A stretch of 14,825 nucleotides of DNA from Desulfomonilaceae bacterium (GTDB lineage: Bacteria; Desulfobacterota; Desulfomonilia; Desulfomonilales; Desulfomonilaceae). Positions 1-6,070 of the stretch are shown here, piece by piece. Every line of letters starts with the position of its first letter. Positions within the stretch are counted from its first letter, which is position 1. The notes below the pieces were generated by a model. It saw only the letters and a list, made by a program, of their open reading frames with translations, made no database searches and had not been told where the DNA came from. Location: assembly GCA_041662605.1 (NCBI GenBank), contig JBAZSD010000048.1, forward strand, positions 1 to 14,825. Reading direction: 5' to 3'. Position numbers and translations under genes: made by a program.

Positions 1-172
1 TTTTTTACGTTGGCGCTTGGACCTGTTCAGTTTTCTGCTGATACGAACCGGGCCCTTCAAGCAGCTTGATAAAAAAACCGGTCGGAAATTTTGGATGATT
101 TTAATTCCCAGACCGACGGGCTCCTAGGTAAATAATGCACCGAGCTAATGCTTGATGCGGAGGGACAAGACT
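1..172. other. Left-edge region with no supported gene
   Basis: One plus-strand frame is open from the window edge to a TAG near 125-127 (about 41 codons). It could be the tail of a gene outside the window, but the peptide resembles nothing I recognise and no other evidence supports it. The strong Shine-Dalgarno sequence at 159-164 belongs to the next gene. No clear promoter or terminator is visible. Confidence 0.4.
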
Positions 173-781
173 ATGATGGAAATCGGTAAACTTATTTTGG
201 CTTTTGCTCCGTGGCTCGCGTTTTGGTTCATCTCAGGCCCTTCTATCCTTCGGCTCCATATTGCGCTTTTCGTGGCAGCAGCGTTGGTCATTATCATGGC
301 CATCACCAAACTTCACAAGGGAGCAATCCTGTGGGCCGGCTATGTATTCTTTTCTTTTGCGCTGGTCACTGTTGTCTGGCTCAAAAACATGTGGGTCATC
401 CATCATCTTGGTGTCCTAGCCTCTGGAACTCTCTTTCTGGCCACTCAACTTTCAATGCTCCTGGGACGGCCGTTTACAGAAAATTACGCAAGAGAACACG
501 TTCCGAGAGAATTGTGGAATTCTTCTTCGTTTATCCGAAGTTGCATTGTAACCACATCGGCATGGTCATTTGTTTTTTTGGCAAATACTATGATCAATGT
601 TGTTCGTCTCAACTACCCTAACCTGAGCGAATGGCCTTTCAGGACGTCGGAATATTTGATTGTAGCCATGGGCATTATCTTTACCAGTGTCTATTCCCGG
701 CACGTCAGACGGAACCGTGAAGAAGAGTTGACAACAATAGATGATCGACAAATTATAGACAACTCAACTACAGCCAAATAA
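173..781 (+). CDS. Conserved six-helix integral membrane protein, function unknown
   Basis: The 202-residue protein has about six hydrophobic segments: roughly residues 5-20, 24-46, 52-71, 73-97, 123-146 and 159-178. The tail is short, charged and probably cytoplasmic, rich in Arg, Glu and Asp. Between segments 4 and 5 lies a conserved-looking loop, GRPFTENYAREHVP followed by ELWNSSSF. I have a general memory of this motif in uncharacterised proteobacterial membrane proteins; no function is known to me. The frame is also open from a TTG at 152, but ATG 173 is chosen because GGAGGG at 159-164 lies eight bases before it. The cytochrome P460-type gene follows after 33 bases on the same strand, so the two are probably cotranscribed. 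A link to heme or redox biology is only a guess from that neighbour. Confidence 0.8.
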   Translation: MMEIGKLILAFAPWLAFWFISGPSILRLHIALFVAAALVIIMAITKLHKGAILWAGYVFFSFALVTVVWLKNMWVIHHLGVLASGTLFLATQLSMLLGRPFTENYAREHVPRELWNSSSFIRSCIVTTSAWSFVFLANTMINVVRLNYPNLSEWPFRTSEYLIVAMGIIFTSVYSRHVRRNREEELTTIDDRQIIDNSTTAK

Positions 782-814
782 ATTTATCTCCTACAAATGA
801 AAGGAGGTATCTCC

Positions 815-1388
815 ATGAAACGAGTTTCGATCGTTGGCGTCACGTCAGCAGCCTTGCTTATCGGCGCAATCCTCGGCGCAAACTTCAATGGTAACGCCCA
901 GCGGAGCAGGGGGCTTCTCGTCTTATGTTGACGCCATGGGGCACATCAGCCTGCCCAAGGATTTCCGGACCAGGTTCGTTCATCTGGGATCGTGGGCGGT
1001 AGTGGACGATCGATCGTCGAAAGGGCTTCATAACGTGTATACAGAACGAAAAACTGTGGAGCAATTCCGGAAAACCGGGAAATTCCCCGACGGAGCGACG
1101 CTGGTAAAGGAGATTCTCAAACTGGAGTCTGGGGAACCTGTCACTGGCCATCCAGTAGTATGGGGGGCAGCTCCGATGCGCTGGTTTGTGATGGTCAAGG
1201 ACGCGAAGGGCCGGTTTGCCGAAAATCCGCTCTGGGCAGAGGGTTGGGGCTGGGCGCTGTTCCAGGCGGACGATCCGAAGACGAACGTAGCCAAGAGTTA
1301 CGAAGCGGACTGTAAGATCTGCCATGTAGCGGCAGAGAAGAGCGATCGAGTCTTCATACAGGGGTATCCGCCACTGCGGTCAAAATGA
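815..1388 (+). pseudogene. Cytochrome P460-family exported c-type heme protein, interrupted by an apparent +1 frameshift
   Basis: The gene starts at ATG 815 after a near-perfect Shine-Dalgarno (GGAGG, 803-807). This frame encodes a typical Sec signal peptide: MKR, a hydrophobic stretch, then a likely cleavage site near GNA-Q. It runs into TGA about ten codons later. The mature domain continues in another frame to TGA 1386-1388. Removing one G from the run of five at 909-913 joins the frames into a 190-residue protein. The mature part shows P460-family features: the SYVDAMGHISLPKDF region, GLHNVYTE, a WGWALF segment and a C-terminal c-type heme site CKICH (residues 166-170 after repair). P460 proteins are periplasmic and some oxidise hydroxylamine or bind NO, but the activity here cannot be predicted. 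The break may be a sequencing or assembly error, a real lesion or a phase-variable tract. Family call about 0.85; pseudogene status less sure. Confidence 0.75.
909..913 (+). other. Five-G homopolymer at the frame junction
   Basis: Upstream of this tract the signal-peptide frame is coding. Downstream the heme-domain frame is coding. A four-G version would give one uninterrupted reading frame (…QRSRGFSSYV…). The tract is the most economical position for the one-base insertion, although a neighbouring position cannot be excluded. Confidence 0.6.
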
Positions 1389-1556
1389 TCGTGACAGAAC
1401 ATCGTGTTTGGATGTCGGGAGCAGCGTCGTCTCAACCTGTGGTTCAGCGTAATTAAATGAGCTTTTCCATCTCCAACCTCTCTCCAGAACCTTTGTCTTG
1501 TCACCGTCTGGCGTAAATTTTCTTGGCTGCTCAGGAAATATGTAACACTTGCCAAG
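1389..1556. other. Intergenic region, nothing recognised
   Basis: This lies downstream of the P460-type gene. The open frames here, such as the minus-strand one covering 1298-1555, give peptides with no familiar motif and largely overlap the P460 gene antisense. I see no terminator hairpin with a T tract. Confidence 0.4.
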
Positions 1557-1934
1557 TTAGAGATCCAGGATCTTTGCCTCTGCGTAAATAACCAGTATCA
1601 ATAAAGTTCTCTCAATGGACCGTGACTTGGCTTTTAGCCATTTGAAGTCGAGCACAATATGATAATGGCGCATGGAGATGTGTTTTTGTGGTTCCCAGTG
1701 GCCACTAACAGCGCCGCACAGTCCTCTGGCGCGTGGTACCCCTCCGTAAAAACCTGTTGCTATTTTGGGGATAAGTGGAGAATGAATTTCAGTGTGCTCG
1801 GCGACGGCCCGCAATACACTGTCCACGCAATGAAAACCTGAACAGAAAAGCTTCTTCGCCTTTTTTTCAGGCTCTTTGCGCTTATACAAGTCTATCTCAA
1901 TTAAATTAAAGAACACATCCGGCGCAGGGCTCAA
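1557..1934 (-). pseudogene. Decayed C_GCAxxG_C_C-family putative redox protein
   Basis: Reading leftward from about 1934, the first 78 codons look like the N-terminal half of the C_GCAxxG_C_C family, small putative redox proteins of about 140 residues with four conserved Cys. Visible are EKKAKKLFCSGFHC with VDSVLRA (first conserved Cys at about 36), PKIATGFYGGV, and CGAVSG, the hallmark CGAxxG motif (Cys at about 73, near 1716-1718). After this motif, near 1701, the similarity stops: the frame continues to 1557 without the two C-terminal Cys and with an unrelated, low-complexity tail. There is also no ATG in frame at the start, only TTG 1934, and no good ribosome-binding site. Missing start plus lost C-terminus argue for a relic. 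It lies downstream of the DUF35 gene on the same strand. The family call rests on motif memory, not a search. Confidence 0.5.
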
Positions 1935-2007
1935 CCATTCAGTTGAACTGACACGGGAAGAGCCCTGATGACCGAATATACATTTAACCCAGGAAGCGAT
2001 AGCTAGC
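1935..2007. other. Short spacer after the DUF35 gene
   Basis: These 73 bases separate the DUF35 stop codon from the redox-protein relic. The relic's reading frame is open through most of the spacer, but without an ATG in frame. There is no GC-rich hairpin with a following T run on the minus strand, so no intrinsic terminator for the catabolic operon can be placed here. Confidence 0.4.
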
Positions 2008-2502
2008 CTAGACTTGAGTTACAGGCTCAAAAGCATAAAATACCCTTTCCATCAACACCACGTCCCGACCAAATTCTTGAGGTACAGGATCAACCTGAAA
2101 AACCGCCAACTTCACTTGATCACCAGCTTTCAACTGTCCCTGCTTGCAATTAATTACTCGAACAAAAAGAGTTTTTTTGTCCTGTAAGTTCACTAGAGCA
2201 TGGATCAGAGGCGGTGATCCAAAGCCGAGCGGAACCCCTACAGCTTCTTCCGTTAATTCAATCACAGTGCCAACCGAAGGCCAATCTATCCATTCCATGT
2301 CGCTGCTGTAGCATTCTGGGCAAATGACTCTTGGAGGAAATGGTTCGAAACCACATGCTTTGCATCTTCTGGTGGTAAAGCGGCCTGATTTTAGAAATTC
2401 ATAAAACTCGTATATCTGGTTAAACTCTTTGGATTGTTGTGGGAACAAATCCATAGTGATCATATACTTTCCGTCAAGCGTTGAAATCCCTGGAACACTC
2501 AT
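2008..2502 (-). CDS. Zn-ribbon/OB-fold protein (DUF35), acyl-CoA-binding partner subunit of the thiolase
   Basis: The 164-residue protein has the classic DUF35 layout. An N-terminal helix is followed by a rubredoxin-like zinc ribbon with four Cys (CKAC at 47-50, CPEC at 61-64), then a beta-rich OB-fold from about 70 to 155. Known relatives form complexes with thiolase-like enzymes: the archaeal thiolase/HMG-CoA synthase complex, the DUF35 part of ChsH2 with the Ltp2 aldolase, and BbsA with BbsB in benzylsuccinate degradation. The OB-fold contributes to the CoA/acyl binding channel. The ATG at 2502 overlaps the thiolase stop codon in ATGA (2499-2502), and GGAGG lies just upstream inside the thiolase gene, so translation is coupled and a one-to-one complex is likely. 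The frame stays open upstream to 2670, but that stretch is inside the thiolase gene and was left out. Confidence 0.9.
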   Translation of the reverse strand: MSVPGISTLDGKYMITMDLFPQQSKEFNQIYEFYEFLKSGRFTTRRCKACGFEPFPPRVICPECYSSDMEWIDWPSVGTVIELTEEAVGVPLGFGSPPLIHALVNLQDKKTLFVRVINCKQGQLKAGDQVKLAVFQVDPVPQEFGRDVVLMERVFYAFEPVTQV

Positions 2503-3674
2503 GAAGCCTCCTTTCCGTATATTACTACCGTATTGCCGGCGATGAACCCACTGAGATTGTGGGTCAGTCCTATAGAAGCGTCGGGGACCTGTTGAATAGC
2601 ATCGCCGCGGAGCTGTTTCGTCACCTCTATTCCCTGCCTGATACCAGTTCCACCAAATGGGTGGCCACATCCCAAGAGTCCCCCATCGGTGTTAGTTGGA
2701 ACTTGTCCTCCGAAGTCATTTTCTCCAGCAGCGATGAATTCGCCACCTTCGCCTTTCTTGCAGAATCCCAGATCTTCCATCTCTATGATCTCTGAAATCG
2801 TGAAACAATCGTGGGTCTGTGCAACATTCACGTCTTTTGGCTCCACTCTTGCTTTTTTGTACGCTTGACCCGCTGCGATTTTTAGAGATTCCCACGTCGT
2901 CCAATTTGGCATGTTCGCGGACATGCTGTGGACAGCGGCTTGTCCTGCCCCTCTCAAGTAGACCAACGGTTTGTTGGTCAGAAGCCTTGCCCTGTCCTCA
3001 CATGCAAGGACTATACACGCAGCCCCATCCGTAATGGGACAACAATCATACAGGCTCAAGGGTGGCACAATCATTTTAGCGTTGACTACTTCTTCCATCG
3101 TAACCGGCGTTTGGAACTGGGCTTTTGGATTCAAGGCTGAATTTCGCCTATTTTTCACCGAAACTTGGGCCAAATGCTCCTTCTTCGTGCCATATTGCTT
3201 CATGTGAAGTTTTGCCACCATGGCAAAAACAGGCGGGGGAAGGCCCAATCCTTGGGGACCGTCCCAGTCATGATCTACTGAAGCTAGTTCGCTATAGAAA
3301 ACCTCCCACCTTTGTGGCGTATGGAGTTTCTCTCCGCCTGCCACCATTACGACATCGGCTTGACCGGCCTTGATTAGAGCAAAAGCCAAGATTATGGCGG
3401 AACTACCACTGGCGCATAAGAGTTCAACGCGAGCGCAAATGTTTTTGGGCTTGATGCCCAGGTATTCTGCAACCATTGGAGCGAGATGAGTCTGGTATGA
3501 CGTACGTTCTGTATAAGCCGAAGCTACTAATAAACCATCTATGTCTTTTGGATTAAGAGCGGGGTTGTCGTCGTAACAGGCTTTACCGGCTTCCTGAAAA
3601 AAATCTCTCTGGTTGCCGTTTCTGACTCCCCACTTTGACATACCACCCGCGACCACGCAAACATTACGGTCCAT
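2499..3674 (-). CDS. SCP2-type thiolase (acetyl-CoA acyltransferase-like)
   Basis: The 391-residue protein belongs to the lipid-transfer/SCP2 branch of thiolases. All three catalytic motifs of that branch are visible: the nucleophilic Cys87 in CAS (87-89), HDCF at 288-291, whose Cys takes the acid/base role that CxG has in classical thiolases, and GHP at 337-339 within GGLLGCGHPFGG. It should cleave a 3-ketoacyl-CoA with CoA. The intact Cys and HDCF argue against the aldolase-type homologue Ltp2. It is coupled by an ATGA overlap to the DUF35 gene, its expected partner. ATG 3674 is preferred because GGAGG at 3684-3688 lies nine bases upstream; the in-frame ATG at 3692 sits before that site and was rejected. 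A palindrome abuts the ribosome-binding site. Substrate unknown; BbsB of benzylsuccinate degradation is a functional parallel. Confidence 0.9.
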   Translation of the reverse strand: MDRNVCVVAGGMSKWGVRNGNQRDFFQEAGKACYDDNPALNPKDIDGLLVASAYTERTSYQTHLAPMVAEYLGIKPKNICARVELLCASGSSAIILAFALIKAGQADVVMVAGGEKLHTPQRWEVFYSELASVDHDWDGPQGLGLPPPVFAMVAKLHMKQYGTKKEHLAQVSVKNRRNSALNPKAQFQTPVTMEEVVNAKMIVPPLSLYDCCPITDGAACIVLACEDRARLLTNKPLVYLRGAGQAAVHSMSANMPNWTTWESLKIAAGQAYKKARVEPKDVNVAQTHDCFTISEIIEMEDLGFCKKGEGGEFIAAGENDFGGQVPTNTDGGLLGCGHPFGGTGIRQGIEVTKQLRGDAIQQVPDASIGLTHNLSGFIAGNTVVIYGKEAS

Positions 3675-3688
3675 CTCCGGATACCTCC

Positions 3689-3705
3689 ACATTTACAAAT
3701 GTAAA
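3689..3705 (-). promoter_or_regulatory. Palindrome abutting the thiolase ribosome-binding site
   Basis: Two overlapping perfect inverted repeats, ACATTT-AC-AAATGT (3689-3702) and TTTACA-AA-TGTAAA (3692-3705), end directly at the GGAGG of the thiolase gene. The element could be an operator or an A/T-rich stem near the translation start. It lies in the 73-base gap after the acyl-CoA dehydrogenase gene. Function is inferred. Confidence 0.35.
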
Positions 3706-3747
3706 CCAAGGTGAAATGATCCAATGAACTTGATCTGGCTCGTAGAG

Positions 3748-4893
3748 CTAGTTAGTTAACATACGTCCGATCAACATTCTCTGAACTTCTGAAGTGCCTT
3801 CTACGATTTGTAACAGTTTACAACTCTTGTAGTAACGGGACACAGCGTATTCCTCCATAAAACCGTACCCACCGTGTATGTGCAGTGCGTCGCTCGCCAC
3901 CTTCTCAAGCATTTCCGAAGCGAACAACTTGGCTGAACACGCCTCAAAAGAGTGTTCACGTCCTTGGTCTTTTAGCCAAGCAGCCCTTACATACTGATTT
4001 CTGCCCAATTCGATGTTAACCGCCATGTCGGCAAGCTTGAACTGTATAGCTTGATGTTTAAAAATGGGCTGGCCAAACTGTACACGGTCTTTTGCGTAGC
4101 TTAAGGCAGCGTCCAGACATGCTTGGGCTAGGCCGACCGCTGCCGCTGCTACCCCTATTCTACCTGTCTGGAGAACGGCCAAGTGTTGAGCAAATCCACG
4201 GGTAGGGTCACCCAAAAGGTTGTCCCTGGGGATTATGCAATTGTCTAGTATTACTTCATGGGTAGGAGATGAGTTCCATGCCAGTTTCCGATACTTTTTA
4301 CCTAGTTTGAATCCCGGGGAATCTTTTGGAACTATGAATGTAGATATGGTGTCTCCATTTTGATTCCTGCCGGTTTTCGCTGCTACTAAAAGAACAGATG
4401 AGTTATCAAACCCTATATTAGTAATAAACTGTTTGGTCCCATTTATTACCCACTCGTCACCTATTAGAGTTGCTGTGGTTCTCAGAGCAGCGGCGTCTGA
4501 CCCTGAATCTGGCTCAGTCAGACCGAAGGCCCCAATCACTTTTCCCTCAGCGATAGGCGTCAACCAGGTCTTTTTCTGTTCATCCGTACCAAAGACAAAG
4601 ATCTCCTGCCCCACAACAGACGTAGTGATATCCAAAAGACCACCTAGGGTGACATCTCCTCGCGCGATCTCCTCGATGCAAATAGAAGTTCCTACCCAAT
4701 CACCACCACTACCACCGTATTCTTCAGGAAACGGGATGCCCATCATCCCTAATTTCGCCATTTGATCTATAATGTCGTACGGGTATTCCCCCGTTCGTTC
4801 CATATGTTCGGCACGAGGAGCTATGACTTCCCTGGCAAATTCGCGTGCGGTGTCACGTATCATCTTGTGTTCATCGGTCAAATCAAGATCCAT
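3748..4893 (-). CDS. Acyl-CoA dehydrogenase (FAD, short/medium-chain type)
   Basis: The 381-residue protein has the usual length and three-domain order: N-terminal helices (about 1-120), beta barrel with the flavin-contact stretch GAFGLTEPDSGSDA (121-134) and NGTKQFITN (151-159), and a C-terminal helical domain. The catalytic base is visible as Glu365 in IVEGTSEVQRM, the position used by butyryl- and medium-chain dehydrogenases and by BbsG-type enzymes. It would make a 2,3-enoyl-CoA and pass electrons to electron-transfer flavoprotein, whose genes are not in this window. ATG 4893 has GAGGAG at 4903-4908 with a nine-base spacer. It sits between the SDR and thiolase genes, with 75- and 73-base gaps, and supplies the first oxidation of the pathway. 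The exact acyl substrate cannot be called. Confidence 0.93.
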   Translation of the reverse strand: MDLDLTDEHKMIRDTAREFAREVIAPRAEHMERTGEYPYDIIDQMAKLGMMGIPFPEEYGGSGGDWVGTSICIEEIARGDVTLGGLLDITTSVVGQEIFVFGTDEQKKTWLTPIAEGKVIGAFGLTEPDSGSDAAALRTTATLIGDEWVINGTKQFITNIGFDNSSVLLVAAKTGRNQNGDTISTFIVPKDSPGFKLGKKYRKLAWNSSPTHEVILDNCIIPRDNLLGDPTRGFAQHLAVLQTGRIGVAAAAVGLAQACLDAALSYAKDRVQFGQPIFKHQAIQFKLADMAVNIELGRNQYVRAAWLKDQGREHSFEACSAKLFASEMLEKVASDALHIHGGYGFMEEYAVSRYYKSCKLLQIVEGTSEVQRMLIGRMLTN

Positions 4894-4912
4894 TTATTTG
4901 TTCTCCTCAAAG

Positions 4913-4961
4913 TGAGCAGAAATTATTATTTGTGACCTGTTAGCACTGTCACCCCTGCTCA
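4913..4961 (-). promoter_or_regulatory. Nested stem-loop just upstream of the acyl-CoA dehydrogenase ribosome-binding site
   Basis: The outer arms TGAGCAG (4913-4919) and CTGCTCA (4955-4961) are perfectly complementary. They enclose inner arms GTGAC (4932-4936) and GTCAC (4948-4952). The structure starts four bases from the GAGGAG Shine-Dalgarno. No U tract follows, so it is not an intrinsic terminator. It could be an RNA-processing or stability element. Function inferred. Confidence 0.4.
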
Positions 4962-4968
4962 TATTAGT

Positions 4969-5736
4969 TTACTTGCCCGCCATTCGTACGGACGCGTCCA
5001 ATCTGATGTTCGTGCCATTCAGATAAGGGTTCTCGATAATATGTTTAGCCAGCATAGAAAATTCATCCGGTTTACCGAAACGCCGCGGGAAGGGGATCAT
5101 AGATGTCAGTGATTCCTTGACTTTTTCCGGCAAACCACCTGCCATTGGAGTTTCAAAAATGCCAGGAACGATGGTCAAGACACGAACTCCGAATTCAGCA
5201 AATTCACGAGCCGCAGGAAGAGTCATTCCGGCTACCGCCGCCTTAGAGGCGCTATACGCTGTTTGACCGATTTGACCTTCAAACGCCGCTATGGAGGCCG
5301 TATTAATGATTACCCCTCTCTCGTTGTCCTCGCTGGGAGAATTTTGAACCATTTTTTCCGCCACAAATCTCATCACGTTAAAAGTGCCAATCAAGTTGAT
5401 ATCTAATACTCGAGTAAAATGGTCCAAAGGCATGAGTCCTTTTTTGCTGAGTATTTTCTCGGCGACACCAATTCCGGCGCAATTAATTGCTATATGTATA
5501 GCGCCGAAGGATGACACTACTTTTTCAACGGCGTCTCTCACAGACTGTTCATTTGACACGTTCGTCTTACAAAAAATGACGCTTGGTTCAAGTTCTGAAG
5601 AAATCGCTTTACCCCTATCCTCATCCAAATCCAAAACTGCTACATTTGCTCCTTCTTTGACCAAAGCTCGGACACAAGCTTCTCCGAGACCCGACGCTCC
5701 TCCTGTGACCACGGCCACGTGCCCAGCTATTTCCAT
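4969..5736 (-). CDS. Short-chain dehydrogenase, 3-hydroxyacyl-CoA dehydrogenase type II (HSD10)-like
   Basis: The 255-residue Rossmann protein carries the cofactor motif TGGASGLG (11-18), an acidic residue Asp36 after strand 2 that favours NAD over NADP, NCAG (85-88), and an intact catalytic set Asn114, Ser148, Tyr161 and Lys165 (YSASK). The stretch INTASIAAFEGQIGQ and the later PGIFETPM closely match the type II 3-hydroxyacyl-CoA dehydrogenase/HSD17B10 group, which oxidises 3-hydroxyacyl-CoA, including 2-methyl-branched ones. That fits the third step of the beta-oxidation set encoded around it. ATG 5736 follows AGGAGG (5745-5750) by eight bases; the open frame reaches 5763 but that part lies before the ribosome-binding site. 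A GC-rich hairpin lies four bases upstream of the Shine-Dalgarno. Confidence 0.9.
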   Translation of the reverse strand: MEIAGHVAVVTGGASGLGEACVRALVKEGANVAVLDLDEDRGKAISSELEPSVIFCKTNVSNEQSVRDAVEKVVSSFGAIHIAINCAGIGVAEKILSKKGLMPLDHFTRVLDINLIGTFNVMRFVAEKMVQNSPSEDNERGVIINTASIAAFEGQIGQTAYSASKAAVAGMTLPAAREFAEFGVRVLTIVPGIFETPMAGGLPEKVKESLTSMIPFPRRFGKPDEFSMLAKHIIENPYLNGTNIRLDASVRMAGK

Positions 5737-5754
5737 GGTTCTTTCCTCCTGATG

Positions 5755-5772
5755 CCAGGGCAACAGCCCTGG
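5755..5772 (-). promoter_or_regulatory. GC-rich tetraloop hairpin in the SDR leader
   Basis: CCAGGGC (5755-5761), a four-base loop, then GCCCTGG (5766-5772): a perfect seven-pair stem ending four bases before AGGAGG of the SDR gene. Neither strand has a T run after it, so it is not a terminator. A 5' stabiliser, RNase processing mark or translation control element are the options. Inferred. Confidence 0.5.
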
Positions 5773-6036
5773 AAGATGACAAGCTTAGTTTCGCTACAAT
5801 GAAAAAGAGAGATGCCACTTAGGAACCTTCTATGACGATCAAAGGCCCATGATCCGAGACATCGCCTCTCACTGACTCTGTAAAGCCCACATGACAAGGG
5901 CCCTTCACTACGAGAGCCGCAAGGCCGCCATACGTTCGTTCAGACCTACCGCCATGCAGCGATGTTGCTTGTTCAAAAACGAAACTCTATTAGATCTAAA
6001 TTACACTTCACGTAATGCCAAGTGGAGAATCCACGG

Positions 6037-6050
6037 CATGGGTTCCCATG
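6037..6050. repeat. Perfect 14-base palindrome after the acyl-CoA synthetase gene
   Basis: CATGGG-TT-CCCATG is flanked by CCAC on the left and GTGG on the right, so a longer imperfect stem is possible. It lies about 20 bases downstream of the synthetase stop codon on the minus strand. No U tract follows in that direction, so it is more likely a 3'-end stabilising stem than an intrinsic terminator. Confidence 0.35.
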
Positions 6051-6070
6051 TGGACCCGCAAGATTTTATC

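Larger units (their letters stand above)
5737..6070. other. 334-base gap between the acyl-CoA synthetase and SDR genes
   Basis: No gene is supported here; the plus-strand frames are short or overlap the synthetase antisense. The gap holds three perfect palindromic elements: the SDR leader hairpin (5755-5772), AAGGGCCCTT at 5896-5905, and CATGGG-TT-CCCATG at 6037-6050 just after the synthetase stop. I could not assign a convincing minus-strand sigma-70 promoter, although a separate transcript for the beta-oxidation genes starting here is plausible. Confidence 0.5.

Noticed and set aside
1..127. Tail of a protein-coding gene open to the left edge
   Set aside because: About 41 codons without a recognisable motif; chance is enough to explain it.
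885..1325. 146-codon minus-strand frame
   Set aside because: It is antisense to the P460 heme domain and arises from its GC-rich codon pattern; no motif.
2499..3674. Retro-aldolase (Ltp2-like) instead of thiolase
   Set aside because: The nucleophilic Cys87 and the HDCF motif are intact, which fits a real thiolase.
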